From positions 1 to 35,977 of the forward strand of contig CALWZW010000014.1 of assembly GCA_944386135.1 (NCBI GenBank): a stretch of 35,977 nucleotides of DNA, read 5' to 3'. Each line of letters starts with the position of its first letter. The stretch's first letter is position 1. A program made the translations under genes and the position numbers. The notes beneath the pieces are model-generated. The model was given only the letters and a program-made list of their open reading frames with translations. It made no database searches and was not told the origin of the DNA. The stretch comes from an uncultured Clostridia bacterium (GTDB taxonomy: Bacteria > Bacillota > Clostridia > TANB77 > CAG-508). Below are positions 18,020 to 28,454 of this stretch, piece after piece.

Positions 18020-20724
18020 TTATTTGCAGCCATACCAATCATCTGCCGTCGAAACTTCTGCAATCAAAGGTACAGAGAGTTCTACTACTCTCTCCATAGC
18101 ATTTTTTAACATTTTCTTTACTTCTTCTTCCTCTTCTTTCGGAACTTCCAATAAAAGTTCATCATGTATCTGCAATACTAATTTTGTTTTCCAATTTTTT
18201 TCTTCTATTTGTTTTTCTACTTCTATCATTGCAAGTTTCATTATATCTGCTGCTGTTCCTTGTATTGGCATATTTAGAGCTGCTCTACTTCCAAACTGTC
18301 TTACCATAAAATTTTGTGATTTAAGCTCTGGTATATTTCTTCTTCTTCCAAATATTGTTGTTACATATCCTTTTTCCTTTGCTTCCTCATCTATTCTTTC
18401 CATATATGCTTTTATACCACTATATTTTCTCAAATATTCCTCTATATACTCTTTAGCAACTTTTCTTGGTACTTTAATTTGTTCTCCAAGTCCAAAATCA
18501 CTTATTCCATAAACGATTCCAAAGTTCACAGCCTTTGCTTTTGACCTTTCTTCATGAGTTACTTCATCAATCTTTTTATTAAATACTTTTGATGCAACTT
18601 CTCTATGAATATCTACTCCATTTCTAAAAGCTTCTATCATGTGTTTGTCCTGTGATATATGTGCAAATACTCTAAGTTCTACTTGTGAATAATCGGCATC
18701 TACAAATATGTTTCCTTCTTCTGGTTTAAATACCTTTCTTAGTTGTTTTCCAAGTTCAAATCTTGTTGGTATATTTTGTAAATTTGGTTCTGCACTACTT
18801 ATTCTTCCGTGTTGCAGTAACCGTCTGATGAAAAAATGAATGTATTCTATTTGTTTTTCTATTTATATATGGAAGCATTCCTTCTACATATGTTGAATTC
18901 AACTTCATAAGTTGCCTATAATCAAGTATTTCGTCTATTACAGGATGTTCTCCTCTTAATTTTTCTAATACCTCAACATCTGTTGAATATCCACTTTTTT
19001 TCTTTTTTTGAACAGGTAATTTTAAATCTTCAAATAATATTTTTCCTAGTTGTTTAGTTGAATTTATATTAAACTCTTGACCGCATAACTTATATATTTT
19101 TTGTGTCTTTTCTTCTATTTCGAGTTTTAAATTTCTTCCATATTCTATAAGTTCTTCTTTATCTATATATATTCCATTATATTGCATTTTTGCAAGAACT
19201 CTTGATGTTGGCATTTCAATTGTTTTAAATAGCTTTAACTGTTCTTGTTCTTCCATATACTTTATAGTAATTGGATATAATTTATTTATACAATATGCAT
19301 ATAGAATATTTTTTTCCTTTTCGCTTTTGTTTTCTGTTTCTTCTGTCATATCAAATAAATTTAGTTGTTCCTGGTTTTCTTCTTTTTTTATAAGTCTTGA
19401 TATTTCTAAATTCAAATATCTCACACTCAATGTCTCTATATCATATTTATTTTTTATTGAATCTAATATGTATCCTGCAATTTCTGCATCATATTCAAAT
19501 CCATCAAATTCTATATTGTTTTGTTTTAATATAATATAATCTTGTTTTAATTTATATCCAATTTTACCTATTTCTTTGTTTTCAAAGATATCTTTGAAAT
19601 ATTTTCTTATTATTTCAAACCCATTTATATAATAGACTACTTTTTCTTTTATTATACTTAAGCTACAAATTTTTCTTTTTATTATATCTTCTTCTGATTC
19701 ATCTTCTTTTGTATCTAAATAATATATAATTTTTTTATTTTTCTTTATTTGTTCTATCAATTTTTCTAGTTCTTTATCATTTAAGTTTTCTTTTATCTCT
19801 ATTTCATCTAATGGATTTAATTCTTTTTCTTCATTTATTAATGAAAATCTATCTATATATTTATTAAATCTCAATTTTTTAAATATTTCTAGTACTTTCT
19901 CTTTGTCCCACTCTTTTCTTTGTAAATCTTCGATTTTTTCATCTATAGGACTTTTTACATTTATTGTGCCAAGCTCTTTAGAAAGAAGTGCTTGTTCTTT
20001 TCCATCAATTAGTTTTTCTCTTAACTTTCCCTTTATTTCTTCAGCTTCTCCATTTTCTAGCTTTTTATATAAATTTTTTATTGTTTTGTATTTTCTTATT
20101 ATATTTAGTGCCGTTTTTTCTCCTACTCCAGAAACTCCAGGAATATTATCTGATTTATCTCCCATAAGTCCCTTTACTTCTATCAATGCTTTTGGTTCTA
20201 TTCCGTATTGCTCTATTATTTTTTCTTTGTTATAGTCATCTTCTTCTGTTTTTCCCATTTTAGTTCTTGGAATTCTTATAGTTATATTATCTGTTGCAAG
20301 TTGAAATGTGTCTCTATCTCCTGAAAGAATTGTAACATCATATCCTTTTTTTCCGTGCTTTTGTCGCAAGAGTACCTAAGATGTCATCTGCCTCATATCC
20401 TTCTTTTTCAATAATCTTGATATTCATTGCAGAAAGCACCTCTTTTATTATTGGAACTTGCTCCGCAAGTTCGTCTGGCATTCCTTTTCTTGTTCCTTTA
20501 TATTCTGTATACATCTTATGCCTAAACGTTGGAGCTTTTAAATCAAATGCAACTGCAAGATATTCTGGCTCTAAATTGTCTAAAATTTTGAACATTATTG
20601 CTAGAAACCCATATACCGCATTTGTATACATTCCGTCTTCTGTTTTTAGCATATTGCTTCCCATTATTCCATAAAAAGCTCTATTTAATATACTATTTCC
20701 ATCAATTAAAACAACTTTTGGCAT
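18020..20724 (-). CDS. polA: DNA polymerase I, two CGG +1 shifts
   Basis: Repair and Okazaki-fragment polymerase. The N-terminal 5'-3' exonuclease (VVLIDGNSILNRAFYG, then GYEADDILGTL) spans about 1-290. The 3'-5' exonuclease-like domain (300-500) appears to lack catalytic acidic residues. The polymerase domain follows, with VDADYSQVELRVFAHIS, AVNFGIVYGISDFGL and LVLQIHDELLLEVP. Two shifts are required: C20355 (GCA C|GGA, Gly124 in TKAGKKGYDVTILSGD) and C18809 (ACA C|GGA, Gly639 in the near-invariant TATGRISS). 2705 minus two is 901 codons. ATG 20724 follows GGAGG by eight bases. Five or more out-of-frame CGG triplets cause nothing. An essential-type gene that needs both shifts argues strongly that shifting is efficient. 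Confidence 0.95.
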
Positions 20725-20996
20725 AAGTTTTACCTCCAAAATTTTAATTTCTTATTGTATATATAAAATCAATTTCTTAATCATATATGAGCTTTCCCAT
20801 ACTATATACTTAACTCATTGATTTAGCTTAGATATACATCTTTTGTCATACTATATCATAAAAAGGACTTCTTTTCAATAATACTATTAAGAATTAAATA
20901 CATAAATTATTATCTTGTATTTTTTTCTTAAAATTTCTAATATTTTGCAAACGATAGTATATTTGAAATGTGCTTTTTCTATGTGACGTTTTATTG

Positions 20997-21025
20997 TTGA
21001 CATAATGTTGTGATTGGTATATAAT
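20997..21025 (+). promoter_or_regulatory. Promoter of cassette 2
   Basis: Perfect TTGACA (20997-21002), 17 bases, perfect TATAAT (21020-21025). The bases downstream (ATATTATTATCCGAACATTCACAAT) closely match those of cassette 3. The rest of 20740-20996 is AT-rich polA-upstream DNA in which I see no gene and no clear polA promoter. Confidence 0.85.
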
Positions 21026-21078
21026 ATTATTATCCGAACATTCACAATTCAAGAGAGTATCACAGGAGGTAATTTATA

Positions 21079-21366
21079 ATGTACTTTTTTGAATTCATCC
21101 TTTACTCGTTCATGCTGGTTTCGTTTTTTGTTGTTGAAACAAAATGTTCTACCGGCATTTTTAGCAGAATGACAAGGTGGTTTACCCGTCTCTGTTTGAT
21201 ACCCGGCTTTTTTGGTCTAGCATTTGGGTGGATGTGCATGTATGTCCTCCTTGTGCTCCTCATTAAGGGAGTAACAACCGTCTTAGCTGCTATCATCGTA
21301 ACTATCATCCAAGCTCTCTTGAGTATAGTGCTAGGAATTCATTTCTCAGCACAAGCAAAGTCTTAA
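21079..21366 (+). CDS. Cassette 2: small membrane protein of unknown function
   Basis: A 95-residue protein with about three hydrophobic segments: residues 1-20, about 40-65 (PGFFGLAFGWMCMYVLLVLL) and 68-90 (TTVLAAIIVTIIQALLSIVL). AGGAGG lies nine bases before the ATG. It has a strong promoter and a GC-rich terminator of its own and is richer in G and C than its neighbours. It holds no in-frame CGG (only ACC GGC and CCC GGC). I do not recognise the family. The layout matches cassettes 1 and 3, so a shared origin is likely. Confidence 0.6.
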   Translation: MYFFEFILYSFMLVSFFVVETKCSTGIFSRMTRWFTRLCLIPGFFGLAFGWMCMYVLLVLLIKGVTTVLAAIIVTIIQALLSIVLGIHFSAQAKS

Positions 21367-21381
21367 TCATTGCTTAAAAGG

Positions 21382-21424
21382 TACGGAGACGTGCATGTCC
21401 TTTTCATGCACGCCTCCGTATCTT
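21382..21424 (+). terminator. Terminator of cassette 2
   Basis: A 16-base stem with one mismatch, 21382-21397 with 21405-21420, around CGTGCATG/CATGCACG, followed by a T-rich tail. Strong and GC-rich. Confidence 0.8.
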
Positions 21425-21425
21425 G

Positions 21426-22007
21426 TTAGTTTTCTTTTATTATCTTTTCTATTTCTTTTTTTGAAAGTTTGACTATCTCTGATATGGTTTCTATATTTAT
21501 ATCTTTCTTATGCATACTAAGTACTATTTCTTTTCTATTTTCTTTTATTCCCTCTTCTCTACCTTCTGCTCTTCCCTCTTTTATACCTTCTTCTCTGCCT
21601 TCTTTTCTGCCTTCATTTCTACCTTGTTCTCTACCTTGTTCTCTTGCTTCTTCTCTTTCTGCTTTTATCCATGATAAGGCATCTCTTAAGTTTTTTTCTC
21701 TTTGATAATATTTTTCTCTTAATTCTGGATCTGCTGTTATTCTCTCTAGTTCTTCTTTCATCTCTTTTATTTGCTTATCTAATTCACTTATTTTTCCCAT
21801 CTCATCTACCCCCTTAGATTTCAATGCTCTTATCCAGTTATCTTCTGGTCTTTCTCCAATCAGTCTTTTATTTGTATCTAATGTTAAACTTTCTATTTCT
21901 ATTCCTAATACTTTCTCTAGGAATGCTTTTGTTATATTCTCATTGCCTACTTTTCCAAATATCCTTTGGAATACTAAGTCATTTGTTAGTCTTATTTCTT
22001 CTTCCAT
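21426..22007 (-). CDS. PD-(D/E)XK transposase/Rpn-family protein, internally shortened
   Basis: The N-terminus (LTNDLVFQRIFGKVGNENITKAFL, residues 6-29) is that of the PD-(D/E)XK nuclease family transposases related to Rpn. The C-terminal half (coiled coil, then EGR/EGREEG repeats and a KKDINIETISEIVKLSKKEIEKI end) is also typical. The nuclease core that should follow residue 45, with its D and ExK residues, is missing: the text runs from TLDTNKRLIGERPEDNWIRALKSKG straight to the coiled coil. So it looks like an in-frame internal deletion of about 100 residues, probably catalytically dead. No in-frame CGG. Confidence 0.75.
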   Translation of the reverse strand: MEEEIRLTNDLVFQRIFGKVGNENITKAFLEKVLGIEIESLTLDTNKRLIGERPEDNWIRALKSKGVDEMGKISELDKQIKEMKEELERITADPELREKYYQREKNLRDALSWIKAEREEAREQGREQGRNEGRKEGREEGIKEGRAEGREEGIKENRKEIVLSMHKKDINIETISEIVKLSKKEIEKIIKEN

Positions 22008-22396
22008 TTAATCTTTCCTTTCTTATTATATCTTAATCTATTGCTTTTAGCAAGATATATTATTTTATTTTTAAGTCAAATTTTGGGTCGTTTTTTCCTC
22101 ACACTCCTTTGTTTTGATTTTCTTTTTTTGTGATTTTTCTTAGGATAGAATTTCCTTAAGATTTTTGTTTTGCTAATTCCAAAGCTGTTTATTGATTTAA
22201 AAAATTTAAGTATATGCTTATTTATATTATACTTATTTAATCTTGTCAACAATTATTTCTCGACAAATTTTGACAAATAAATCCAAGCTTTTTCCTCTTT
22301 TAAATTTTTCCATTTTTGTTAATTCTTGTGCTTGACAGTTAATTTATATTAAGTTAGAATTAAGTTAACTTATTTTACGTTTAAAGAAATTTGCGG

Positions 22397-22545
22397 TTGG
22401 GGACGCATCTAGATTCGCCATTTTTGTCTAAAAGTTAGTGAAAATTTAAAACTTAGTGCCAATGGGAACTTTCCAACAAATGACACAACTTTTATAGTTA
22501 ATTCCTTTTTTAATTTGAATTATGTGTCATTTTTCTACGTCCCCA
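22397..22545. repeat. REP/MITE-like palindromic element with GGGGACG ends
   Basis: Outer inverted ends TGGGGACG (22398-22405) and CGTCCCCA (22538-22545); inner arms AAATGACACA (22479-22488) and TGTGTCATTT (22523-22532). The left end continues into CATCTAGATTCG, shared in part with other repeats here. The word GTGCCAATGGGAAC (22457-22470) recurs inverted at 15521-15534. GGGGACG-ended elements are common in Clostridia. The rest of 22008-22594 is AT-rich and I see no gene in it. Confidence 0.6.
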
Positions 22546-22594
22546 TTGACAATAGTCTATATATTCAATTAATTCTTTCTTAAATTCTGGTCTG

Positions 22595-22624
22595 TTGACA
22601 TAAATTTATAGTTTGTTGTATAAT
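22595..22624 (+). promoter_or_regulatory. Promoter of cassette 3
   Basis: TTGACA (22595-22600), 18 bases, TATAAT (22619-22624), followed by ATTATTGTACGAACATTCACAAT split over 22624-22646, nearly the same start region as cassette 2. Confidence 0.8.
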
Positions 22625-22672
22625 ATTATTGTACGAACATTCACAATCAGTATTAAGTCAGGGGGCTTTTCT

Positions 22673-22957
22673 ATGACTTATGCTAAAGACATCGCTATTT
22701 TATTTGCCTTATTTTTAGTCGAAATGATTTCGGCAAAAGTAATTAGTGAAGGGAGGAATTTTCTACTAAGACTTTTCTTTACTCTACTGTTTATCGTGGC
22801 GATAGTGAGATGGCACGTTGAAAGCATAGAGTTGTTTTATCGTTTCGAAGAAGTGATAACAGAAGACATTTTCAATTCGTTATCGTGTTTGACTGTTATT
22901 CAAGCCTTTTTGGCTTACATTCTGGAAAAGTTTTTCCGGAATATCAGAGATAGATAG
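22673..22957 (+). CDS. Cassette 3: small membrane protein with CGG as arginine
   Basis: A 94-residue protein with about three hydrophobic stretches (IAILFALFLVEMISA, FLLRLFFTLLFIVAIV, LTVIQAFLAYILEKFF). I start it at ATG 22673, after AGGGGG, rather than at an earlier ATG that would lie at the -10 box. Codon 89 is an in-frame CGG (22937), six codons before the stop, read as arginine in FFRNIRDR. A +1 shift there would run through the terminator, so arginine is the intended reading. Unknown family; same unit plan as cassettes 1 and 2. Confidence 0.6.
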   Translation: MTYAKDIAILFALFLVEMISAKVISEGRNFLLRLFFTLLFIVAIVRWHVESIELFYRFEEVITEDIFNSLSCLTVIQAFLAYILEKFFRNIRDR

Positions 22958-22963
22958 TCTCAA

Positions 22964-23013
22964 AAAGAGGTATGAGGTGCTTGCATTGTTTGCAGGTACC
23001 TCATACCTCTTTT
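22964..23013 (+). terminator. Terminator of cassette 3
   Basis: AAAGAGGTATGAGGT (22964-22978) pairs perfectly with ACCTCATACCTCTTT (22998-23012), followed by TT. It may also end the queH transcript from the other side. Confidence 0.8.
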
Positions 23014-23026
23014 ATACTCTTATACT

Positions 23027-23584
23027 CTATTTTTTTAACATATCTTTTTCAATTTGTTTTTTATATCTATCTTCCTCTGAAAAAATGCATCCACAATATT
23101 TTTGCATGTATAATCCTAATTCTCTTGCTTTTGCTTGTCCTTCTCTAAATCCTACTCTAAAATCTCTATATAGAAAATTTATGCCATATTCTTTTGAAAT
23201 TTCCTCTGCTTGTCTTTTCAATATCTCATGCTTTTGATATGGGCTGACTAAGAGTGTTGTACTTATTGTATCATACCCATGTTCTAGAGCATATTTTGCT
23301 GTTTGTGTAAGTCTTACCTTATAGCAGTAATTAGCACATCTATTTTCTATATCGCTTGATACATTTTTGCAAAATTCTCTTAATCCATATTCTTCTTCAA
23401 ATATTGCTTCAACATCTATAGATTTAGCATATTCTCTTAATGTGTCACGTCTTATTTTATATTCCATATATGGATGTATGTTTGGATTATACCAATATAC
23501 TGTTGGTTCTATTCCTTCTTTTCTCAAAGCATCTATGCAATACACACTACATGGTGCACAGCATGTATGTAATAATAATCTCAT
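23027..23584 (-). CDS. queH: Epoxyqueuosine reductase QueH
   Basis: Reduces epoxyqueuosine to queuosine in tRNA, the last step of Q synthesis, using a 4Fe-4S cluster. The 185 residues begin LLLHTCCAPCSVYCIDAL, with the paired cysteines, and end with the CGC motif in YMQKYCGCIFSEEDR, along with STTLLVSPYQKHEIL. Its ATG overlaps the stop of the preceding membrane-protein gene by four bases (ATGA type). No in-frame CGG. Confidence 0.95.
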   Translation of the reverse strand: MRLLLHTCCAPCSVYCIDALRKEGIEPTVYWYNPNIHPYMEYKIRRDTLREYAKSIDVEAIFEEEYGLREFCKNVSSDIENRCANYCYKVRLTQTAKYALEHGYDTISTTLLVSPYQKHEILKRQAEEISKEYGINFLYRDFRVGFREGQAKARELGLYMQKYCGCIFSEEDRYKKQIEKDMLKK

Positions 23585-24997
23585 TTTTCACATTCTCCTG
23601 TTAATAATTTTTTTCTTAATCTTATTTTTGCCAGTAACTTTTTAATCATTGGGTTATTTTTAATATTTTCTAAAAAATTATATTCTTTCCCTTCAGACAT
23701 TTTAAGAATTATGATAGAAAGACTTGTTAATAATAATAACAGAGCTCTATAAGTAAATGGTACATGTTGATTTGAATGTTCTACAAATACTAAATACCAA
23801 GCAAATGGCATCAGCATTATTACCGCAAATGGGAGTATTTCTATTAATCTTTCTTTAATATTTTTTAGCCTTTTTCTATTTATTATAGCTCTTATAATTG
23901 TTAGTACAGTGCTACCTATTGCTATATAAATTATGTTATACTTTATAAGTATTGTTGTTTCTTTTACAGTTTCTATAAATCCTTCATCATTTTCTTCAAC
24001 AGTTCGATATATTACTTGCCCTATAGCTGTAGCTATTAAATCTTTGTTATAGAGTACATCGACAATTATCCATTTCATAACCCATGTAAGTAAATATCCT
24101 AGTCCCCAATTTATAGAAACTATAACAATTATTTTTATTGTTTCTTTTACAGTATATTTTTTGTTCTTTTGCATAATTAAAAAATATACTGTAAGAGGAA
24201 GTCCTAATGATATAATTGGTACTGTTAAGAAATCTACAAAAGAAACAATCATTCCTATTATAAACATTGGTAAATATATGTTTTTTATCTTATCTCCTAT
24301 GAGTGCAACTATGATACTTGATATCATTGTAACTAGAAATATAGGTGTACTTTGAAGTGTTATTCCTATATAGAAATAATCTATTCCAAGTATTCCGTAT
24401 TGCAACTGCAATAGCATACAGTGCACTTGATTTTTTTGCAAGTATTATTGTTAGAATTATAAGTAAAATTATAAATATGAATGTCAAAACAATTCTTATT
24501 TCTCCTATATTGCCTAGAAGAAGAGCAGGTCTTAGAAGAACTAAGTATCCATGCCAATATCTTGCATATTCAAAAGATTCTTCGATTGTTCCATTTACTG
24601 TTTCTGCTAGTTCTCCTGACTGGTCTACTTCTCCACTTGTATATTTATCGAAATTTCCCAGTTCTCCAACTTTATCTTCATATATGATTTTTGTAACTCC
24701 TGGAATATAGTTTCTTCTTGCAACCATTACAGAGTATAATGGTTCACTGTTGTCTATTGAATAAGCTGTATTTATCATTAATGCATCTGTAAAATTATCA
24801 AAATACATAAGCCATTCTCTTACTGGAAAATAAAGTCTATTTGTTTGACTTGTAAGTATCTCCGCTGACTCTCTTGTATGTTCCTCAATACTCTCTCTTG
24901 GAATTAATGAGGTTAGTGTTAATAATGATATAAATAATATTATTATACATATAAATATTGCTATATATTTAAAAACTATTTTGATTCCATTTTTCAT
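23581..24997 (-). CDS. Polytopic membrane protein of unknown function, one CGG +1 shift
   Basis: Starts MKNGIKIVFKYIAIFIC, one membrane segment, then an outside domain of about 130 residues (SLIPRESIEEHTRESAEIL onward), then eight or so further segments. The frame breaks at C24397 (ATA C|GGA). Skipping it joins AVAIGILGIDYFYIGITL and gives 471 residues. 1417 minus one is 472 codons. The extracellular-domain-then-membrane plan resembles membrane proteins encoded next to polysaccharide or GT-C genes, but I do not recognise the family. Six bases after the preceding gene and overlapping queH. Confidence 0.8.
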
Positions 24998-25002
24998 TTT
25001 GA

Positions 25003-26886
25003 TTAATTTCCTTTTTCTATATTATATTTTATTATTCCGCCTGCATCATTTTCGTATATTACTTCTCCATTTTCAAATATGATATCTTCTACTTCTTTAT
25101 AAAAATCACTTTTATTAAAATATACCATATAATCAACTTTTCCTATTTTCTCATGAGCATTTATTGCTTTCAAAGTTAGCCTATCCTGTCCTCCATATTG
25201 TGGATCAACCAAAAAGTCATCATAGTTTACATATCCCAATAAGCCGTATTCCCAGAATAGTTGTTCTGGATCTCCCATAAATTCTATTGTATCATTATCA
25301 AAGTCCAGATTTTCTTTAGCATAGCGCAAGATTTCTATTTCATCTAAATTATAATCTATCTCTCTATCTACTATTATTGTTTTATTTACCCCAAATATTT
25401 CAACTACATTCACTATATTTTCATTCTCGTTTATTGGTTCTTTTCCTAAAGGTGCATCTATAAATAGTAAATTAAATACTATTAGCATCACATAAAATGT
25501 AACTATTGACCAAGGCTTTGCTTTGTCTTTTTCATAAAGATACATTAATCCTTTAAAATTCATGTATAATAATATAAGCCATAATGCATAATAATTTTTC
25601 ATTAAGAAATATACTGATACTTTTCCAAATATTACTCCTACTCCTAAAAGTATAATAAATAATATTAAAAATACTAAAAAGATTATGTCATAAGAAAAAT
25701 ATTCTTTTTTCTTAATTTTTTTGTATATATAATATATAGTAAGTGGCATAAGTATAAGCATATTTGAGTAAAAATTCACGTATATATATCCATAAAGCGT
25801 GAAACTATAATTTATTATTCCGGATGAAAAATCGAAAGAATTTTGTAATGCTTTCCAGTCATCTAAGTTTAATATGTTATATATATTTGGTGCTAAATGA
25901 TATATATATCCAAGGAAAAACGGTACAAGAAGAGTAACTACTAGTACAATTATATTTTTCTTACATATTATTTTGTTATATTTCTTTTTTGCTTGTATGC
26001 AGAAATATATCCATAGTGCACTATATGTATATGGTACAAGCATGTAATATGAACAAAATAAATCAAAATTTAGCAGTGCAAATATTATTATGTAAAATGG
26101 AAACTTTAATTCTTCCTCTTTGAAATAATAAATCATATGTATTATAGTTCCTAGTACTAATATTCCTAGGCTCAAATATTCAAATCCGAAAAGTAAGCTA
26201 TTTAATGGATATCCCATAACATATATCAAACTTACTATCAATGCTAATGTTTTTCCACCTTTAGTCTTAGCAAATTTTTCTAAGGTAGAATACATCATAG
26301 CTCCTGTCATAAATAATATAAATATTCCAAATCCAATAAATATTTTGTAATAGTCTATTTCGTCCATAAAGCTAGAACACATCTTCATTATTATTCCGCT
26401 ATTAACATATGAGCCTATTTTTCTTCCTTCATAATTTCCATATACTTCATCTGTGTTAAGGTTAAGTAAGCTTTCCTGATTTGCAAATATAGCTGATGTT
26501 GTATAATGCACAGCTGGATCTCCTGTTTCATATTTTATGTTAAATGGAAATCCAAAGTTGAGGTATGAAACAATAAGTGTTGCAATTAAAATTATTCCTA
26601 TACTTAAAAGTCCGAACTTATCTAGCTTATATTTTTGTACATCTTTTTTTATTAGAATTATACTAGATATTAGTACTGCAAACATGATATTTATAATGCT
26701 AAGACTTAAAAGAGTTATTGGTATACTAAAAAAGTTTATGACATAACAAATAAAAGCATTATATGCCATTAAAAGAACTATTGTTATTCCCGTAAAACTT
26801 ATTATATCTAGTACTTTATCTGTCTTTTTTATAAGTATAAATGAAATAACTAAGAATAAAACTGACATCAAATATATAATTCCCAT
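25003..26886 (-). CDS. Large membrane protein, probable GT-C glycosyltransferase
   Basis: 627 residues with about 14 membrane segments and a C-terminal soluble tail of 130 residues. An acidic-histidine motif (YETGDPAVHYTTSA, about 120-133) in the first large outside loop resembles the catalytic site of GT-C enzymes, which move sugars from polyprenyl-phosphate carriers across the membrane. Reads straight through; its seven or so CGG triplets are all out of frame (for example TCC GGA, TTC GGA). Donor and acceptor unknown. Confidence 0.7.
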   Translation of the reverse strand: MGIIYLMSVLFLVISFILIKKTDKVLDIISFTGITIVLLMAYNAFICYVINFFSIPITLLSLSIINIMFAVLISSIILIKKDVQKYKLDKFGLLSIGIILIATLIVSYLNFGFPFNIKYETGDPAVHYTTSAIFANQESLLNLNTDEVYGNYEGRKIGSYVNSGIIMKMCSSFMDEIDYYKIFIGFGIFILFMTGAMMYSTLEKFAKTKGGKTLALIVSLIYVMGYPLNSLLFGFEYLSLGILVLGTIIHMIYYFKEEELKFPFYIIIFALLNFDLFCSYYMLVPYTYSALWIYFCIQAKKKYNKIICKKNIIVLVVTLLVPFFLGYIYHLAPNIYNILNLDDWKALQNSFDFSSGIINYSFTLYGYIYVNFYSNMLILMPLTIYYIYKKIKKKEYFSYDIIFLVFLILFIILLGVGVIFGKVSVYFLMKNYYALWLILLYMNFKGLMYLYEKDKAKPWSIVTFYVMLIVFNLLFIDAPLGKEPINENENIVNVVEIFGVNKTIIVDREIDYNLDEIEILRYAKENLDFDNDTIEFMGDPEQLFWEYGLLGYVNYDDFLVDPQYGGQDRLTLKAINAHEKIGKVDYMVYFNKSDFYKEVEDIIFENGEVIYENDAGGIIKYNIEKGN

Positions 26887-26915
26887 TAGCTTTTCCTTTC
26901 AACTTACTGAAATAA

Positions 26916-28445
26916 TTATTTTTTATATACATCAAAAACGTCTATACTTCCTATTAGGTCAAATTCATCTTTTACATATTCCACAACCTTAGTTGGTAAT
27001 TGCCAATTCTTTTTATATTCATCTCCTACTAGTAATACTAAAATGTCTTCATCATTTTCCAAATCTTCTATTATACCGTATCTCGCCCCTAGAGCCAAAA
27101 TTTCCTAGATTAAACATATCATAATTTTTATGATATTCTCCTGTTGGTATGATAAAGGCTGCTGCCATTGTATCTAATATATATACTTCTTTTCCGAGTT
27201 CTTTTTGTTCTAATATATATTCATCTACTGCATTTATTCTTTTTTGTAAATTTTCATCTGTAGGTATATATTTAAAATGATTTAAATAAGTTTGTCCTTC
27301 AATCTCATTTATATATCCAGTCAAAGAAATTGTTGATTCTGCAATAAATACAAGCATTAATAATACTGATATGGTCTCAAAAAAAGTTTTTAAAGCAAAT
27401 GTAAATTTCTTTTTGTTTAATAGTTTCAAAGAATATACAATTAACTCATATATTAGGTAAACTGATGTTATAAGTGTACAAATTGTTCCAATCGCGAAGT
27501 GGTTTCTATCTGCAATTGGATAAATTACAGATATTGTTGCAATATCATATACTAAAAGTATTCGTAACCTCCTTGCCCACTCTTTATCTCTTAAATCTTT
27601 TTGAGTCAATGTAAAAATATATGTTAATATAAATAAGGCAATAGAAATAGGAATCATATAAGCGAGGGTTGTATAGAGTGTTCCATTTAGTAAATCTTCA
27701 TAAGGTACAGTATTTGAAAATGTGCCTATTCCAAGTATCGTATAATCTATAAAATCTAACCAAATGCCATTAACTGTTAAATATATTGCAAAAATAATCA
27801 ATGGAATTAATACTCCAATAAGTCTTGTTCCTAAAATTTTTAAATAAATTTTAAAATCACTAGCTTTTCTAATTTCTAATACCTTATATCCAACAAAAAC
27901 AATAGCTAAAACAACTCCTGTTGTTTGTTTTAGAAATATGCTTGTTCCGAACTAAAATTCCAAGTAAGAAATCTCTTCTAAAATCAATTTTTAAATCTTC
28001 TTTGTAATTTTTTAGCTCACAGTATAATACTATTAAGGAAACTAATAATACTGCCCAGTTATAATCATAGCAAAATACTGTTGAATACATATAATACATT
28101 CCGAAGAACTAAAATGAGAGCTACTCCTTTATTTACATTTAACCTTTTAAGTACTTTAAATGTCATGAAAAGAATAGCAGCTATTTCTATAACTTCTATA
28201 CCTCTTAATACTACCATCTCATTTCCAAAAATTTTTAAAAATATAGCAGAAATCATTGGAAAAAGAGGAGTAATTATAATGCTAAAGTCTCTATAAGGCA
28301 AAAGTCCATCTACGATGCATCTTGCAAAATTATATATCCAAATTTCATCAAGATTTGAAAATGCTTGTACAAATACATTTCCACTTGCAATAAGCATAAA
28401 TCCTATAAATAATATTATATTTTTTAATATTTTTCTGTTTTTCAT
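26916..28445 (-). CDS. GT-C (ArnT/PMT-like) membrane glycosyltransferase, three CGG +1 shifts
   Basis: A 508-residue polytopic protein whose first loop reads NLDEIWIYNFARCIVDGLLPYRDF followed by TPLFP in separate words of the loop, matching the GT-C pattern D-E-x-x-x-x-x-x-A-x-x-x-x-x-G-x-x-P-Y-x-D. Three shifts: C28103 (CTT C|GGA, LVLGMYYMYS), C27949 (GTT C|GGA, GILVGTSIFLKQTTGV) and C27078 (ATA C|GGT, RGEIGIIEDLEND). 1530 minus three is 510 codons minus one third remainder zero, that is 509 codons with stop. Lies nine bases after ruvB and 29 bases before the next membrane gene. Confidence 0.8.
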
Positions 28446-28454
28446 TCCCTTCTC

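Noticed and set aside
22673..22957. Shift site at 22937 in cassette 3
   Set aside because: A shift would carry translation through a strong terminator; the straight frame ends just before it.
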